Origin: Anaerolineales bacterium Chloro_02 | Lineage (GTDB): Bacteria; Chloroflexota; Anaerolineae; Anaerolineales; Anaerolineaceae | Assembly (NCBI GenBank): GCA_001603765.1 | Contig: LUZV01000117.1 | Location: 1-5,405, forward strand | DNA: 5,405 bases | Direction: 5' to 3' | Shown: piece by piece, positions 1 through 4,733 of the stretch | Layout: the number at the start of each line of letters is the position of its first letter | Position numbering within the stretch: the first letter of the stretch is position 1 | Program-made: the position numbers and the translations under genes | The notes under the pieces: generated by a model | The model's database searches: none | The model's input: the letters and a program-made list of their open reading frames with translations, nothing else | Told to the model about the DNA's origin: nothing

Positions 1-70
1 GCCAGAGCCCTTTTGCTCGCCATGCCCCTTTTTACATGCATTTCTCAACTCCCGTGGTGTGTGTCAACGC

Positions 71-145
71 CCCCCCACGCCGCTTCGCGGCTTAGTTCTG
101 CTTGCGCCGAGTTCTCAACACGCACGCGCCTGCGTGTTGAATCCA
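71..145 (+). repeat. Dispersed repeat, copy A (forward)
   Basis: This segment shares four ordered blocks with the reverse strand of 3522-3582: 71-84 with 3582-3569 (13 of 14 bases), 104-116 with 3557-3545 (12 of 13), 123-134 with 3542-3531 (11 of 12), and 138-144 with 3528-3522 (7 of 7). Spacing between blocks differs because copy A has extra bases. A third, shorter relative lies at 749-790, where 774-790 matches 74-90 at 16 of 17 bases. The blocks are rich in small palindromes, as in dispersed intergenic palindromic repeats. Identity with a named repeat family is not established. Confidence 0.6.
115..140. repeat. Perfect 10-bp inverted repeat (hairpin)
   Basis: The arms TCAACACGCA (115-124) and TGCGTGTTGA (131-140) are perfectly complementary around a 6-base loop. 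Neither strand has a T-run next to it, so it is not an intrinsic terminator. It lies inside repeat copy A and is mostly missing from copy B, so it looks like an insertion or elaboration within the repeat. Confidence 0.7.
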
Positions 146-147
146 GG

Positions 148-167
148 GGGGAAAACATTTCCTCCGC
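148..167 (+). repeat. Short repeat shared with 3335-3354
   Basis: The string GGGGAAAAC-A-TTTCC-T-CC recurs at 3335-3352 with two substitutions (16 of 18 bases). At the second site it lies in a hairpin just after the regulator's stop codon. The match is short but lies in the same orientation on both sides of the regulator gene. Confidence 0.45.
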
Positions 168-278
168 TCTTTTCCATCAGTCCAAATTTTGATAGCAAAA
201 TAGTATAAAATCTCCCGTTGCCCGCATATGGAAACATCGGGAGGCTTATCCTTCGAAACGAGCAGGGCTCAGCCTTAC

Positions 279-416
279 GGCAGTTTCCGCGGGGAACCGT
301 GGAGGCTGCCACGTTGCACGTTCTTTTCAGGGAATTATTCCAGTTGGTATTTGCAGGGCATCACCGAGTCAAAACACCTTCCCGCCAGGCATTTTTACTC
401 GTCGTGGTGAATATGC
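279..416 (+). other. Candidate structured RNA region (two imperfect long hairpins)
   Basis: Bases 279-292 and 297-310 pair as a continuous 14-bp stem closed by the GNRA-type tetraloop GGAA. Three pairs are G-U (284:305, 285:304, 289:300), so the stem is continuous only in + strand RNA. A second imperfect hairpin runs from 358 to 416: 365-369 pairs with 397-401, 371-374 with 392-395 and 377-379 with 387-389, with looser outer pairing of 358-364 to 404-416. A TATAAA string at 204-209 could be a -10 element, but no acceptable -35 precedes it. I recognise no known RNA class: RNase P, tmRNA, SRP, 6S and common riboswitch motifs are not evident. It could equally be a degenerate palindromic repeat. 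Confidence 0.22.
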
Positions 417-545
417 GAAGCCCGGAGGCCGCCTTAAACTAACCACGCCTGGAGATGAGTACAAGTCGTGAAGCTGCCGATTCGAACCGGGGATTTTCCG
501 CCACTCCCAGGCCGATGATGTGTCAACAGATAAGACGCCGGCACC

Positions 546-596
546 AAGGCATGAATCGACGCCAAACCTGACGAAGAAAAAGCCGATCCATGCCTT
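546..596 (-). repeat. 13-bp inverted repeat, long stem-loop
   Basis: Arms 546-558 and 584-596 pair at 12 of 13 positions around a 25-base loop. The single A-C mismatch on the + strand (554/588) becomes a G-U wobble in RNA from the - strand, so the stem would be complete in a - strand transcript. No T-run follows it and no gene abuts it. It may be a degenerate mobile-element end or a dispersed palindrome. Confidence 0.45.
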
Positions 597-748
597 CCCG
601 TGTTCCTATTCTCTAGCTGCCAACTTCAATAATATGGGGTGTAAAGAATCTGGTGGATAAAGTTTCGCTGTATTAAATTCATGAATCCCCTACTTTGTAA
701 AGGGAAATATTTAAGAAACGATACGGTTTACGATTGATGATCGGATTA

Positions 749-790
749 GCGCGGGGGCGTTTTCCTTCCACCTCCCACGTCGCTTCGCGG
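749..790 (+). repeat. Dispersed repeat, copy C (partial, forward)
   Basis: Positions 774-790 match copy A 74-90 at 16 of 17 bases. Positions 749-763 match the reverse strand of copy B (3606-3592) at 13 of 15. The two blocks come in the same order as in copy B, so this is a third, truncated member of the family. The similarity fades after about 790. Confidence 0.5.
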
Positions 791-850
791 TCTACCTTGC
801 CGTCCCATTTGTGTTGCTTATCGAGCGGCAGTTTCCATGCGAATGAAAGC

Positions 851-880
851 CCGGCACGTGAAAGCCGGCACATCCGGCAC
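851..880 (+). repeat. Three direct CCGGCAC repeats
   Basis: CCGGCAC occurs at 851-857, 865-871 and 874-880. The first two lie in longer near-copies, TGAAAGCC(C)GGCAC. They could be binding sites for a regulator, or, read as RNA, alternative partners for the complementary GTGCCG at 917-922. They resemble the GGCAC of sigma-54 -24 elements, but none has GC at the required 10-base spacing. Confidence 0.45.
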
Positions 881-928
881 AATTTTGTGCGCTCTCCCTC
901 GGTTTTAAACAATGTTGTGCCGTTTTTA
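875..928 (+). terminator. Terminator-like stem-loop with T-run in regulator upstream region
   Basis: CGGCACAA (875-882) and TTGTGCCG (915-922) form a perfect 8-bp inverted repeat, directly followed by five T residues (923-927). The loop is long (32 bases), which weakens it as an intrinsic terminator. The 5' arm can instead pair with TGTGC at 886-890, giving a small competing hairpin. A further small hairpin, GGATA-TTT-TATCC, follows at 931-943. The arrangement resembles a leader attenuator upstream of the regulator, but no transcript start is known and no gene upstream on this strand needs termination. Confidence 0.3.
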
Positions 929-1102
929 TGGGATATTTTATCCTTCTTCTCCAATGAAAATCCCTCCAGGACTCACTCCGGACGGGCATGGAGCGTCTTG
1001 GCAAATCTATTGCTTGCCAAAGATCCGTGGACGTGGTTGAGACCATGGGCCGGCCGCAGGCGCTTTGTCGCAATTCCCATCCTCTGTGGAGTTCCGCCTG
1101 TG

Positions 1103-1109
1103 AGAGGGA
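1103..1109 (+). promoter_or_regulatory. Ribosome binding site deciding the regulator start
   Basis: AGAGGGA lies about 7 bases before the ATG at 1117. It selects this start over an in-frame ATG at 988, whose 43 extra residues show no resemblance to the family and have no clear purine-rich site upstream. AmiC-type domains begin close to the K-I-G-L-L-F-S motif, which here starts at residue 4 when counted from 1117. Confidence 0.75.
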
Positions 1110-1116
1110 AGACAAA

Positions 1117-3291
1117 ATGACAAGGAAGATAGGGCTGTTATTCTCATTAAGCGGTACCATCTCCATTGTGGGAGAGGGGCAACTCCAGGCAGCTTTACTC
1201 GCCATCGAGCAAGTCAACAAGACAGCCGATTTTACCTTCGAACCGGTAATCAGAGACGCAAAATCGGATCCGCATGTGGCTGCCAGGGAGGCCTACAGCC
1301 TCTTCAAGGAGGCCAAGATCGATGCGCTGGTGGGATGCTACATGTCCTCGGTGAGAAATTCGGTCATCCCGGTTCTGAACGAAACGAACGGGCTGCTGCT
1401 GTATCCCACTCTGTACGAAGGAGGTGAGGTACACCCGAACATATTCTATCTTGGAGCCATCCCCAACCAACAGGTCGAGCCGCTGCTTTCATGGGCGATA
1501 GAACATATTTCGAACAATTTTGTTCTGGTGGGATCCGATTACGTCTATCCTCATCTAACCAACACCCAGGTGAGGCGGTGGGTTGAAAACGCGGGGGGTT
1601 GCATCCGCAATGAAACGTATTTCCCGCTGGGCAGCACCGACTTTCGGAACTTCTTCCAGGAATTCGGCAAGCTGTCCCAATTGCATTCGCCTCTGGTGGT
1701 CTTTTCAACGATCGTCGGTACCAGCACCGTCTCCTTCTACAAGGAATACAGAAGAAGAAACATAAGGTATCCCATCATCAGCCCCATCACATCGGAAAGA
1801 GAAATTCACTTGATGGGAAAAGCCGCTTCCGCCGGGCACATCTGCGGTTCGCCCTATTTTCGAACCATCGCCAGTGACATGAACCAAAAATTCGTGAATG
1901 CGTTCGAACGCCGCTTCGGCAACCAGCCTGTCAGTCGTGAAATGGCCGCGACCTACGATGCGGTGCACTTGCTCTGTGAGGGATATCGCCGTTTACCGAA
2001 ACCTCTTTCCGGCAAGAATCAGTCTCAGAAAGTGCGGATGACCTTGAAGAATCTGTCTTCCCAGGGCATTCAGGGCAAAATTATCATAGATCCCGACTCG
2101 CAACATCTGTGGCAGTGGTCGCGAATCGGGCGCGTCAATGCTGAAGGCGACCTGGAAACCATCTGGGAGTCGCCGGGCCTGGTTCCTCCCAAAGTGGACA
2201 CCAGCAAAAATACGTTAACCGTGAGAGGTCTCCAGGGTTCGCAAAGGGCGAGCGTGCATGCTTCCCTGGTCGGCGCCAATAAAGGCTTCCTGGAATGCAC
2301 CCATCTGGCCGAGATAGCGGGGAAGGCTTCATGCAATGCGTTGATCACCGGTGAAACCGGCACGGGCAAGGAACTTCTTGCCCGGTATATCCACGAAGTC
2401 AGCCCCCGGCGCGACTGTCCGTTCATTCCCGTAAACTGCACGGCGATACCGCGCGAGTTGATGGAAAGCGAGCTGTTCGGCTACGAGGAAGGGGCCTTCA
2501 CCGGGGCCAGGAAAGGCGGCAAGCCCGGCAAGTTTGAAATGGCCAACGGCGGGACCTTCTTCCTGGACGAAATCGGCGACATGCCCGCCGATCTCCAGGC
2601 CCATCTGTTACGGGTGATCGAGGAAAATGAAATATACAGAATAGGCGGCACCAAAGCCGTGCACCTCGATGTTCTGCTGATTGCGGCGACCAATAAGAAT
2701 TTGCCGCAGGAGATCAGGAAAGGCACCTTTAGAAAAGATCTCTATTATCGCTTGAGCGGTTTTCACATTGCACTGCCCAATTTGTGCGACCGAATCGACG
2801 ATATCCCCCTGCTGGCCGATCACTTTCTCGGACGCCTCTGCCGCGACAACGGCATTGAAAAAACGCTGGCCGCGGAAACCCTGGAGGTTCTGGAGAAGCA
2901 TACATGGCCGGGAAATATTCGGGAATTGAGCAATGTCATCGAGAGGGCCTTCTATTTGTCCCAGGACTCCAAGGTCATCCGTCCTTGTGACATGCCCGGC
3001 TACATCACCAATAGCGAACCGCCGATCGATAAAAGAAACGGGACGCCAACCGTGACGGATGATGCCGACAGCCTCGCACCTCGCCGCATCGAAGGCATCG
3101 CGTCGGTAAAAGAAACGGAAAAGCGTCTCATCAGGCAAACCATCGCCTGCAGTGGTCACAACATGAGCCGGGCTGCGGCGTCGCTCGGCATATCGCGAAC
3201 AACGCTGTACCGGAAAATCAGGGAATACCAGGTCGAAACGGCCGTCTACGGCAAGACCCGGTCCAAAGTGGCGGTTGTGGACGGGAAATAA
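1117..3291 (+). CDS. Amide-sensing sigma-54 activator: AmiC/UrtA-like domain fused to AAA+ and Fis HTH
   Basis: A 724-residue regulator predicted to bind a small amide (or urea) and activate RNA polymerase containing sigma-54. Residues 4-355 form a type I periplasmic-binding-protein fold like AmiC and UrtA (Peripla_BP_5): GLLFSLSG (6-13), GCYMSS (73-78), LYPTLYEGG (95-103), PNQQ (116-119), GSDYVYP (139-145), PLGSTDF (170-176), FSTIVGTST (196-204). There is no signal peptide or membrane segment, so it should sense in the cytoplasm, like AmiC. After a linker comes a complete sigma-54 AAA+ domain: Walker A GETGTGKE (412-419), GAFTGA (459-464) for sigma-54 contact, Walker B FFLDE (481-485), sensor I AATN (523-526), arginine-finger region FRKDLYYRL (538-546) and sensor II WPGNIREL (597-604). 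A Fis-type helix-turn-helix spans about 669-704. No receiver, PAS or GAF domain is present. The convergent amiS-amiE genes make amides the likely ligand, but urea cannot be excluded. Domain calls are strong; ligand and target are inferred. Confidence 0.93.
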   Translation: MTRKIGLLFSLSGTISIVGEGQLQAALLAIEQVNKTADFTFEPVIRDAKSDPHVAAREAYSLFKEAKIDALVGCYMSSVRNSVIPVLNETNGLLLYPTLYEGGEVHPNIFYLGAIPNQQVEPLLSWAIEHISNNFVLVGSDYVYPHLTNTQVRRWVENAGGCIRNETYFPLGSTDFRNFFQEFGKLSQLHSPLVVFSTIVGTSTVSFYKEYRRRNIRYPIISPITSEREIHLMGKAASAGHICGSPYFRTIASDMNQKFVNAFERRFGNQPVSREMAATYDAVHLLCEGYRRLPKPLSGKNQSQKVRMTLKNLSSQGIQGKIIIDPDSQHLWQWSRIGRVNAEGDLETIWESPGLVPPKVDTSKNTLTVRGLQGSQRASVHASLVGANKGFLECTHLAEIAGKASCNALITGETGTGKELLARYIHEVSPRRDCPFIPVNCTAIPRELMESELFGYEEGAFTGARKGGKPGKFEMANGGTFFLDEIGDMPADLQAHLLRVIEENEIYRIGGTKAVHLDVLLIAATNKNLPQEIRKGTFRKDLYYRLSGFHIALPNLCDRIDDIPLLADHFLGRLCRDNGIEKTLAAETLEVLEKHTWPGNIRELSNVIERAFYLSQDSKVIRPCDMPGYITNSEPPIDKRNGTPTVTDDADSLAPRRIEGIASVKETEKRLIRQTIACSGHNMSRAAASLGISRTTLYRKIREYQVETAVYGKTRSKVAVVDGK

Positions 3292-3332
3292 AACCGTCCC
3301 CTGCCCGGCTGCAGGATGAAGATACACAAAGA

Positions 3333-3356
3333 GCGGGGAAAACGTTTCCGCCCCGC
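3333..3356. repeat. GC-rich hairpin just after the regulator
   Basis: GCGGGG (3333-3338) pairs with CCCCGC (3351-3356). The loop contains the self-complementary AAACGTTT (3340-3347). No T-run follows in either direction, so it is at best a weak or Rho-assisted terminator. Part of it (3335-3352) is nearly identical to 148-165. Confidence 0.5.
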
Positions 3357-3393
3357 GCACTCACGGGATCAATGCCGTTGACTTTAAGCTCCT

Positions 3394-3413
3394 CCCCTCC
3401 CCCTGCCCCTCCC
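3394..3413 (-). other. G-quadruplex-like run on the - strand
   Basis: The - strand reads four G-tracts of 3, 4, 5 and 4 bases separated by loops of 1, 2 and 1 bases. This fits the classical G-quadruplex pattern with very short loops. It lies in what would be the 3' untranslated part of a transcript reading past amiE. Part of the same sequence also forms the 3406-3426 hairpin, so the two structures would compete. Confidence 0.5.
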
Positions 3414-3426
3414 GCCAAGGGAGGGG
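3406..3426. repeat. Perfect 8-bp GC hairpin
   Basis: CCCCTCCC (3406-3413), loop GCCAA, GGGAGGGG (3419-3426). There is no T-run on either strand. Hairpins of this type, C-rich and G-rich arms around a short GCCAA-like loop, are common as dispersed repeats in bacterial intergenic DNA (from memory). It overlaps the first of two direct repeats. Confidence 0.65.
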
Positions 3427-3485
3427 AGTTCATGTGGAGTGTCACCCCTAAAACAGCATTGCCGCCAAGAGAGGGGGAGTTCATG
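3412..3485 (+). repeat. Two direct repeats, about 50 bp apart
   Basis: CCGCCAAG-R-GAGGGG-AGTTCATG occurs at 3412-3434 and 3462-3485. The second copy has one extra G and one A/G difference. Similarity continues loosely beyond ATG into a C-rich tract in both. They lie inside the inverted-repeat-bounded segment. Confidence 0.65.
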
Positions 3486-3521
3486 GAGGGCAGCCCCCAA
3501 AGTCAACGGTACTGCCATCCG

Positions 3522-3611
3522 GGATTCAGCCGCAAGCGCGTGCCGAGCACTCGGCGCTGCGCCAATTGAGCGGCGTAGGGGGTGTGGGGGCAAAGCGCCC
3601 CCACGCGTTTT
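3522..3611 (-). repeat. Dispersed repeat, copy B (reverse)
   Basis: Read on the - strand, this has the same ordered blocks as copy A (71-145), and its first part (3606-3592) matches copy C (749-763). It contains the hairpin at 3582-3606 and a short palindrome, GCCGAG-CA-CTCGGC, at 3543-3556. Copies A and C are forward and copy B is reverse, so family members lie in opposite orientation on either side of the regulator gene. Confidence 0.6.
3582..3611 (+). terminator. Possible intrinsic terminator for the regulator
   Basis: Bases 3582-3591 pair with 3597-3606 as a 10-bp GC-rich stem with one G-U wobble, loop AAAGC, followed by G and TTTT (3608-3611). It works in the + direction, some 290 bases after the regulator's stop codon. 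On the - strand the bases following the stem are C-rich, so it should not end amiE transcripts efficiently. The stem belongs to repeat copy B, so a terminator role may be incidental. The T-run is short. Confidence 0.45.
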
Positions 3612-3615
3612 GGTA

Positions 3616-4638
3616 TCAGGAGGGAATTCCGCTGATCGTGCATTCGGAAGTGCCGACCGTCGGCCGTGTGATTTCCTCTACGTTTGTCCTGGCCTTTTCA
3701 GGATCGGTCACCCAGGTCCTGTAGAACTCATACGGACAGGCGGCCACCCCCCGCTGATCGGCGCCTTTTGAATTGAGGCACCCGGTATATCCCCTGTGAA
3801 GCAGCTTGAAGAGGTGGTTCTGAGACTGCCAGGTTCTTCTCGCATCCCGGATGGCGCTGACCGACAGTTCGGCGTATTGATTTTCCATCGGTGACTCACC
3901 GCACTCGCCCAGCGCCCTTCCGTCAAAGCCGACCAGAGCGGAATGTCCGAAATAATAGTAGACTCCGTCAAACCCCGCGGCGTTGGCCACGGCGACGTAG
4001 CTGTTGTTCGCCCAGGCCATCGCCCTCGCCATCAGTACCTGCTGTTCCTTTGCCGGATACATATACCCCTGGCACCTGACGATGAGTTCCGCCCCCCTCA
4101 TGGCGCAGTCTCTCCAGATTTCCGGATAATTCCCGTCGTCGCAGATAATGAGGCTGATCTTCAGCCCCTTCGGCCCCTCGGTCACGTAAGTGCGGTCTCC
4201 GGGGAACCAGCCCTCGATCGGGCACCAGGGCATGATTTTACGATACTTTTGTACGATTTCGCCCTGGTCGTTCATGAGAATCAAAGTGTTGTACGGGACG
4301 CAGTCGGGATGCCGTTCATGTTTTTCACCCGTAAGCGAGAAAACGCCCCACAGCTTATTCTTCCGGCAGGCTTCGGAGAAAATCGCGGTCTCCTCTCCCG
4401 GAATTACGGCCGACAGTTCCATGCATTCCTTTGAATCGTAGAGTATGCCTTCCGTGCTGTATTCCGGGAAAATGATCAGATCGAGCCCGGGATGTCCTAT
4501 CTTTGCCCCTTCCATGTAGTCCGCAATTTTATGACAGTTGTCGATGATCTCCTTCTTCGTATGGAATCGGGGCATGCCGTAATTTACCACCATCACACCC
4601 GCAGTGTCGTTACTGGACGAAATGTCACCATGCCTCAT
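3616..4638 (-). CDS. amiE: Aliphatic amidase AmiE
   Basis: Hydrolyses short aliphatic amides such as acetamide and propionamide to the carboxylic acid and ammonia, in the cytoplasm (EC 3.5.1.4). The 340-residue protein is a nitrilase-superfamily enzyme that recalls Pseudomonas AmiE almost residue for residue in its core. It starts MRHGDISSSNDT, the AmiE hallmark, which fixes the start. The catalytic set sits at the family's numbering: Glu59 (IIFPEY), Lys134 (KYRK), Glu142 (CPIEGW) and Cys166 (LIICDDGN). Also present are GYMYPAK (191-197), NAAGFDGV (219-226) and FYRTWVTDPEKAR (305-317). The known family enzyme is about 346 residues, and this one seems a few residues shorter at the C-terminus, which packs between subunits of the hexamer. 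It follows amiS by 95 bases on the same strand and is probably co-transcribed. Formamidase (AmiF) is less likely given the N-terminus. Confidence 0.97.
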   Translation of the reverse strand: MRHGDISSSNDTAGVMVVNYGMPRFHTKKEIIDNCHKIADYMEGAKIGHPGLDLIIFPEYSTEGILYDSKECMELSAVIPGEETAIFSEACRKNKLWGVFSLTGEKHERHPDCVPYNTLILMNDQGEIVQKYRKIMPWCPIEGWFPGDRTYVTEGPKGLKISLIICDDGNYPEIWRDCAMRGAELIVRCQGYMYPAKEQQVLMARAMAWANNSYVAVANAAGFDGVYYYFGHSALVGFDGRALGECGESPMENQYAELSVSAIRDARRTWQSQNHLFKLLHRGYTGCLNSKGADQRGVAACPYEFYRTWVTDPEKARTNVEEITRPTVGTSECTISGIPS

Positions 4639-4645
4639 TTTTGCT

Positions 4646-4650
4646 CTCCT
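4646..4650 (-). promoter_or_regulatory. amiE ribosome binding site
   Basis: AGGAG (within AGAGGAGAGC on the - strand) lies 7 bases before the amiE ATG, a strong match at ideal spacing that supports the start at 4638. Confidence 0.85.
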
Positions 4651-4670
4651 CTATGCGGTTGACCGGATCG

Positions 4671-4699
4671 CGTGCCGCTCGAAATCACTCAAGCGCACG
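4671..4699 (-). repeat. Stem-loop between amiS and amiE
   Basis: In - strand RNA, CGUG-CGCUUGA pairs with UCGAGCG-G-CACG around a 6-base loop, giving 11 pairs with one G-U wobble and one bulged G. No U-run follows, so it is not a standard terminator. It could protect or process the mRNA and set different levels for the channel and the enzyme. Confidence 0.4.
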
Positions 4700-4733
4700 G
4701 CAGCGGGAGCGGTTTGCCCCCCTTTATTTTTCT

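Larger units (their letters stand above)
1..1116. other. Long intergenic region with repeats, no convincing gene
   Basis: About 1.1 kb with no open frame that looks like a real protein. The frames that stay open in 1-190, 115-442 and 679-1220 are short, overlap on both strands, lack convincing ribosome binding sites, and run through repeat and hairpin sequence. The frame open from position 1 to the TGA at 187-189 could in principle be the end of an upstream gene, but its translation shows no domain-like pattern and crosses a repeat. The stretch 600-720 is AT-rich, with no recognisable -35/-10 pair. Repeats, hairpins and the candidate leader elements inside this region are listed separately. 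The regulator's promoter must lie somewhere here, but I cannot place it. Confidence 0.6.
3373..3511. repeat. Mini-element bounded by 13-bp inverted repeats
   Basis: CCGTTGACTTT (3375-3385) is perfectly complementary to AAAGTCAACGG (3499-3509). One G-T and one T-A pair extend the match to 3373 and 3511. The 139-bp segment holds two direct repeats and a strong hairpin, and codes for nothing. Size and layout resemble a miniature inverted-repeat element, but no target-site duplication is obvious and no transposase is nearby. Alternatively the arms may close a large RNA stem in the shared 3' region. Confidence 0.45.
3292..3615. other. Repeat-rich intergenic region between convergent genes
   Basis: The 324 bases between the regulator's stop and the amiE stop carry no gene. 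They contain a small hairpin (3300-3315), a GC-rich hairpin (3333-3356), a segment bounded by 13-bp inverted repeats (3373-3511) holding G/C-rich direct repeats, and an inverted copy of the upstream dispersed repeat (3522-3611). Short frames here read through the repeats on both strands and are not credible proteins. Confidence 0.75.

Noticed and set aside
218..442. Overlapping small + strand reading frames (starts at 218 and 228)
   Set aside because: One starts at TTG without a good ribosome site. Both run through the long hairpin at 279-310, and their translations show no domain, signal or membrane pattern.
466..500. T-arm-like string around TTCGAA at 481-486
   Set aside because: No acceptor, D-arm or anticodon arm fits on either strand; TTCGAA is only a short palindrome.
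491..520. Cobalamin-riboswitch-like CCGCCACT near 499-506
   Set aside because: The surrounding conserved boxes and their order are absent, and no cobalamin-related gene follows.
851..890. Sigma-54 -24 elements at the GGCAC repeats before the regulator
   Set aside because: None of the three has GC exactly 10 bases after GG; the last one misses by one base.
988..1116. In-frame N-terminal extension of the regulator from ATG 988
   Set aside because: The 43 extra residues have no family resemblance and lack a convincing ribosome binding site. ATG 1117 has AGAGGGA at good spacing and aligns with the AmiC N-terminus.
1..1116. CRISPR array in the repeat-bearing upstream region
   Set aside because: The repeats are few, irregularly spaced and of unequal length, without uniform spacers.
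792..1220. 142-residue - strand frame and overlapping + strand frame 734-1120
   Set aside because: Both overlap the regulator start and repeat-rich leader, and neither shows recognisable protein features.
2608..3360. 250-residue open frame on the - strand opposite the regulator
   Set aside because: It lies entirely antisense to the AAA+ and HTH coding sequence, which is clearly real. A high-GC gene commonly leaves such shadow frames open.
3524..3580. Degenerate tRNA on the - strand (D-arm-like GCTCAATTGGCGCAGC and a T-arm-like TGAATCCC)
   Set aside because: No 7-base anticodon loop, no matching acceptor stem and no proper T-loop can be formed. The sequence belongs to the dispersed repeat family.
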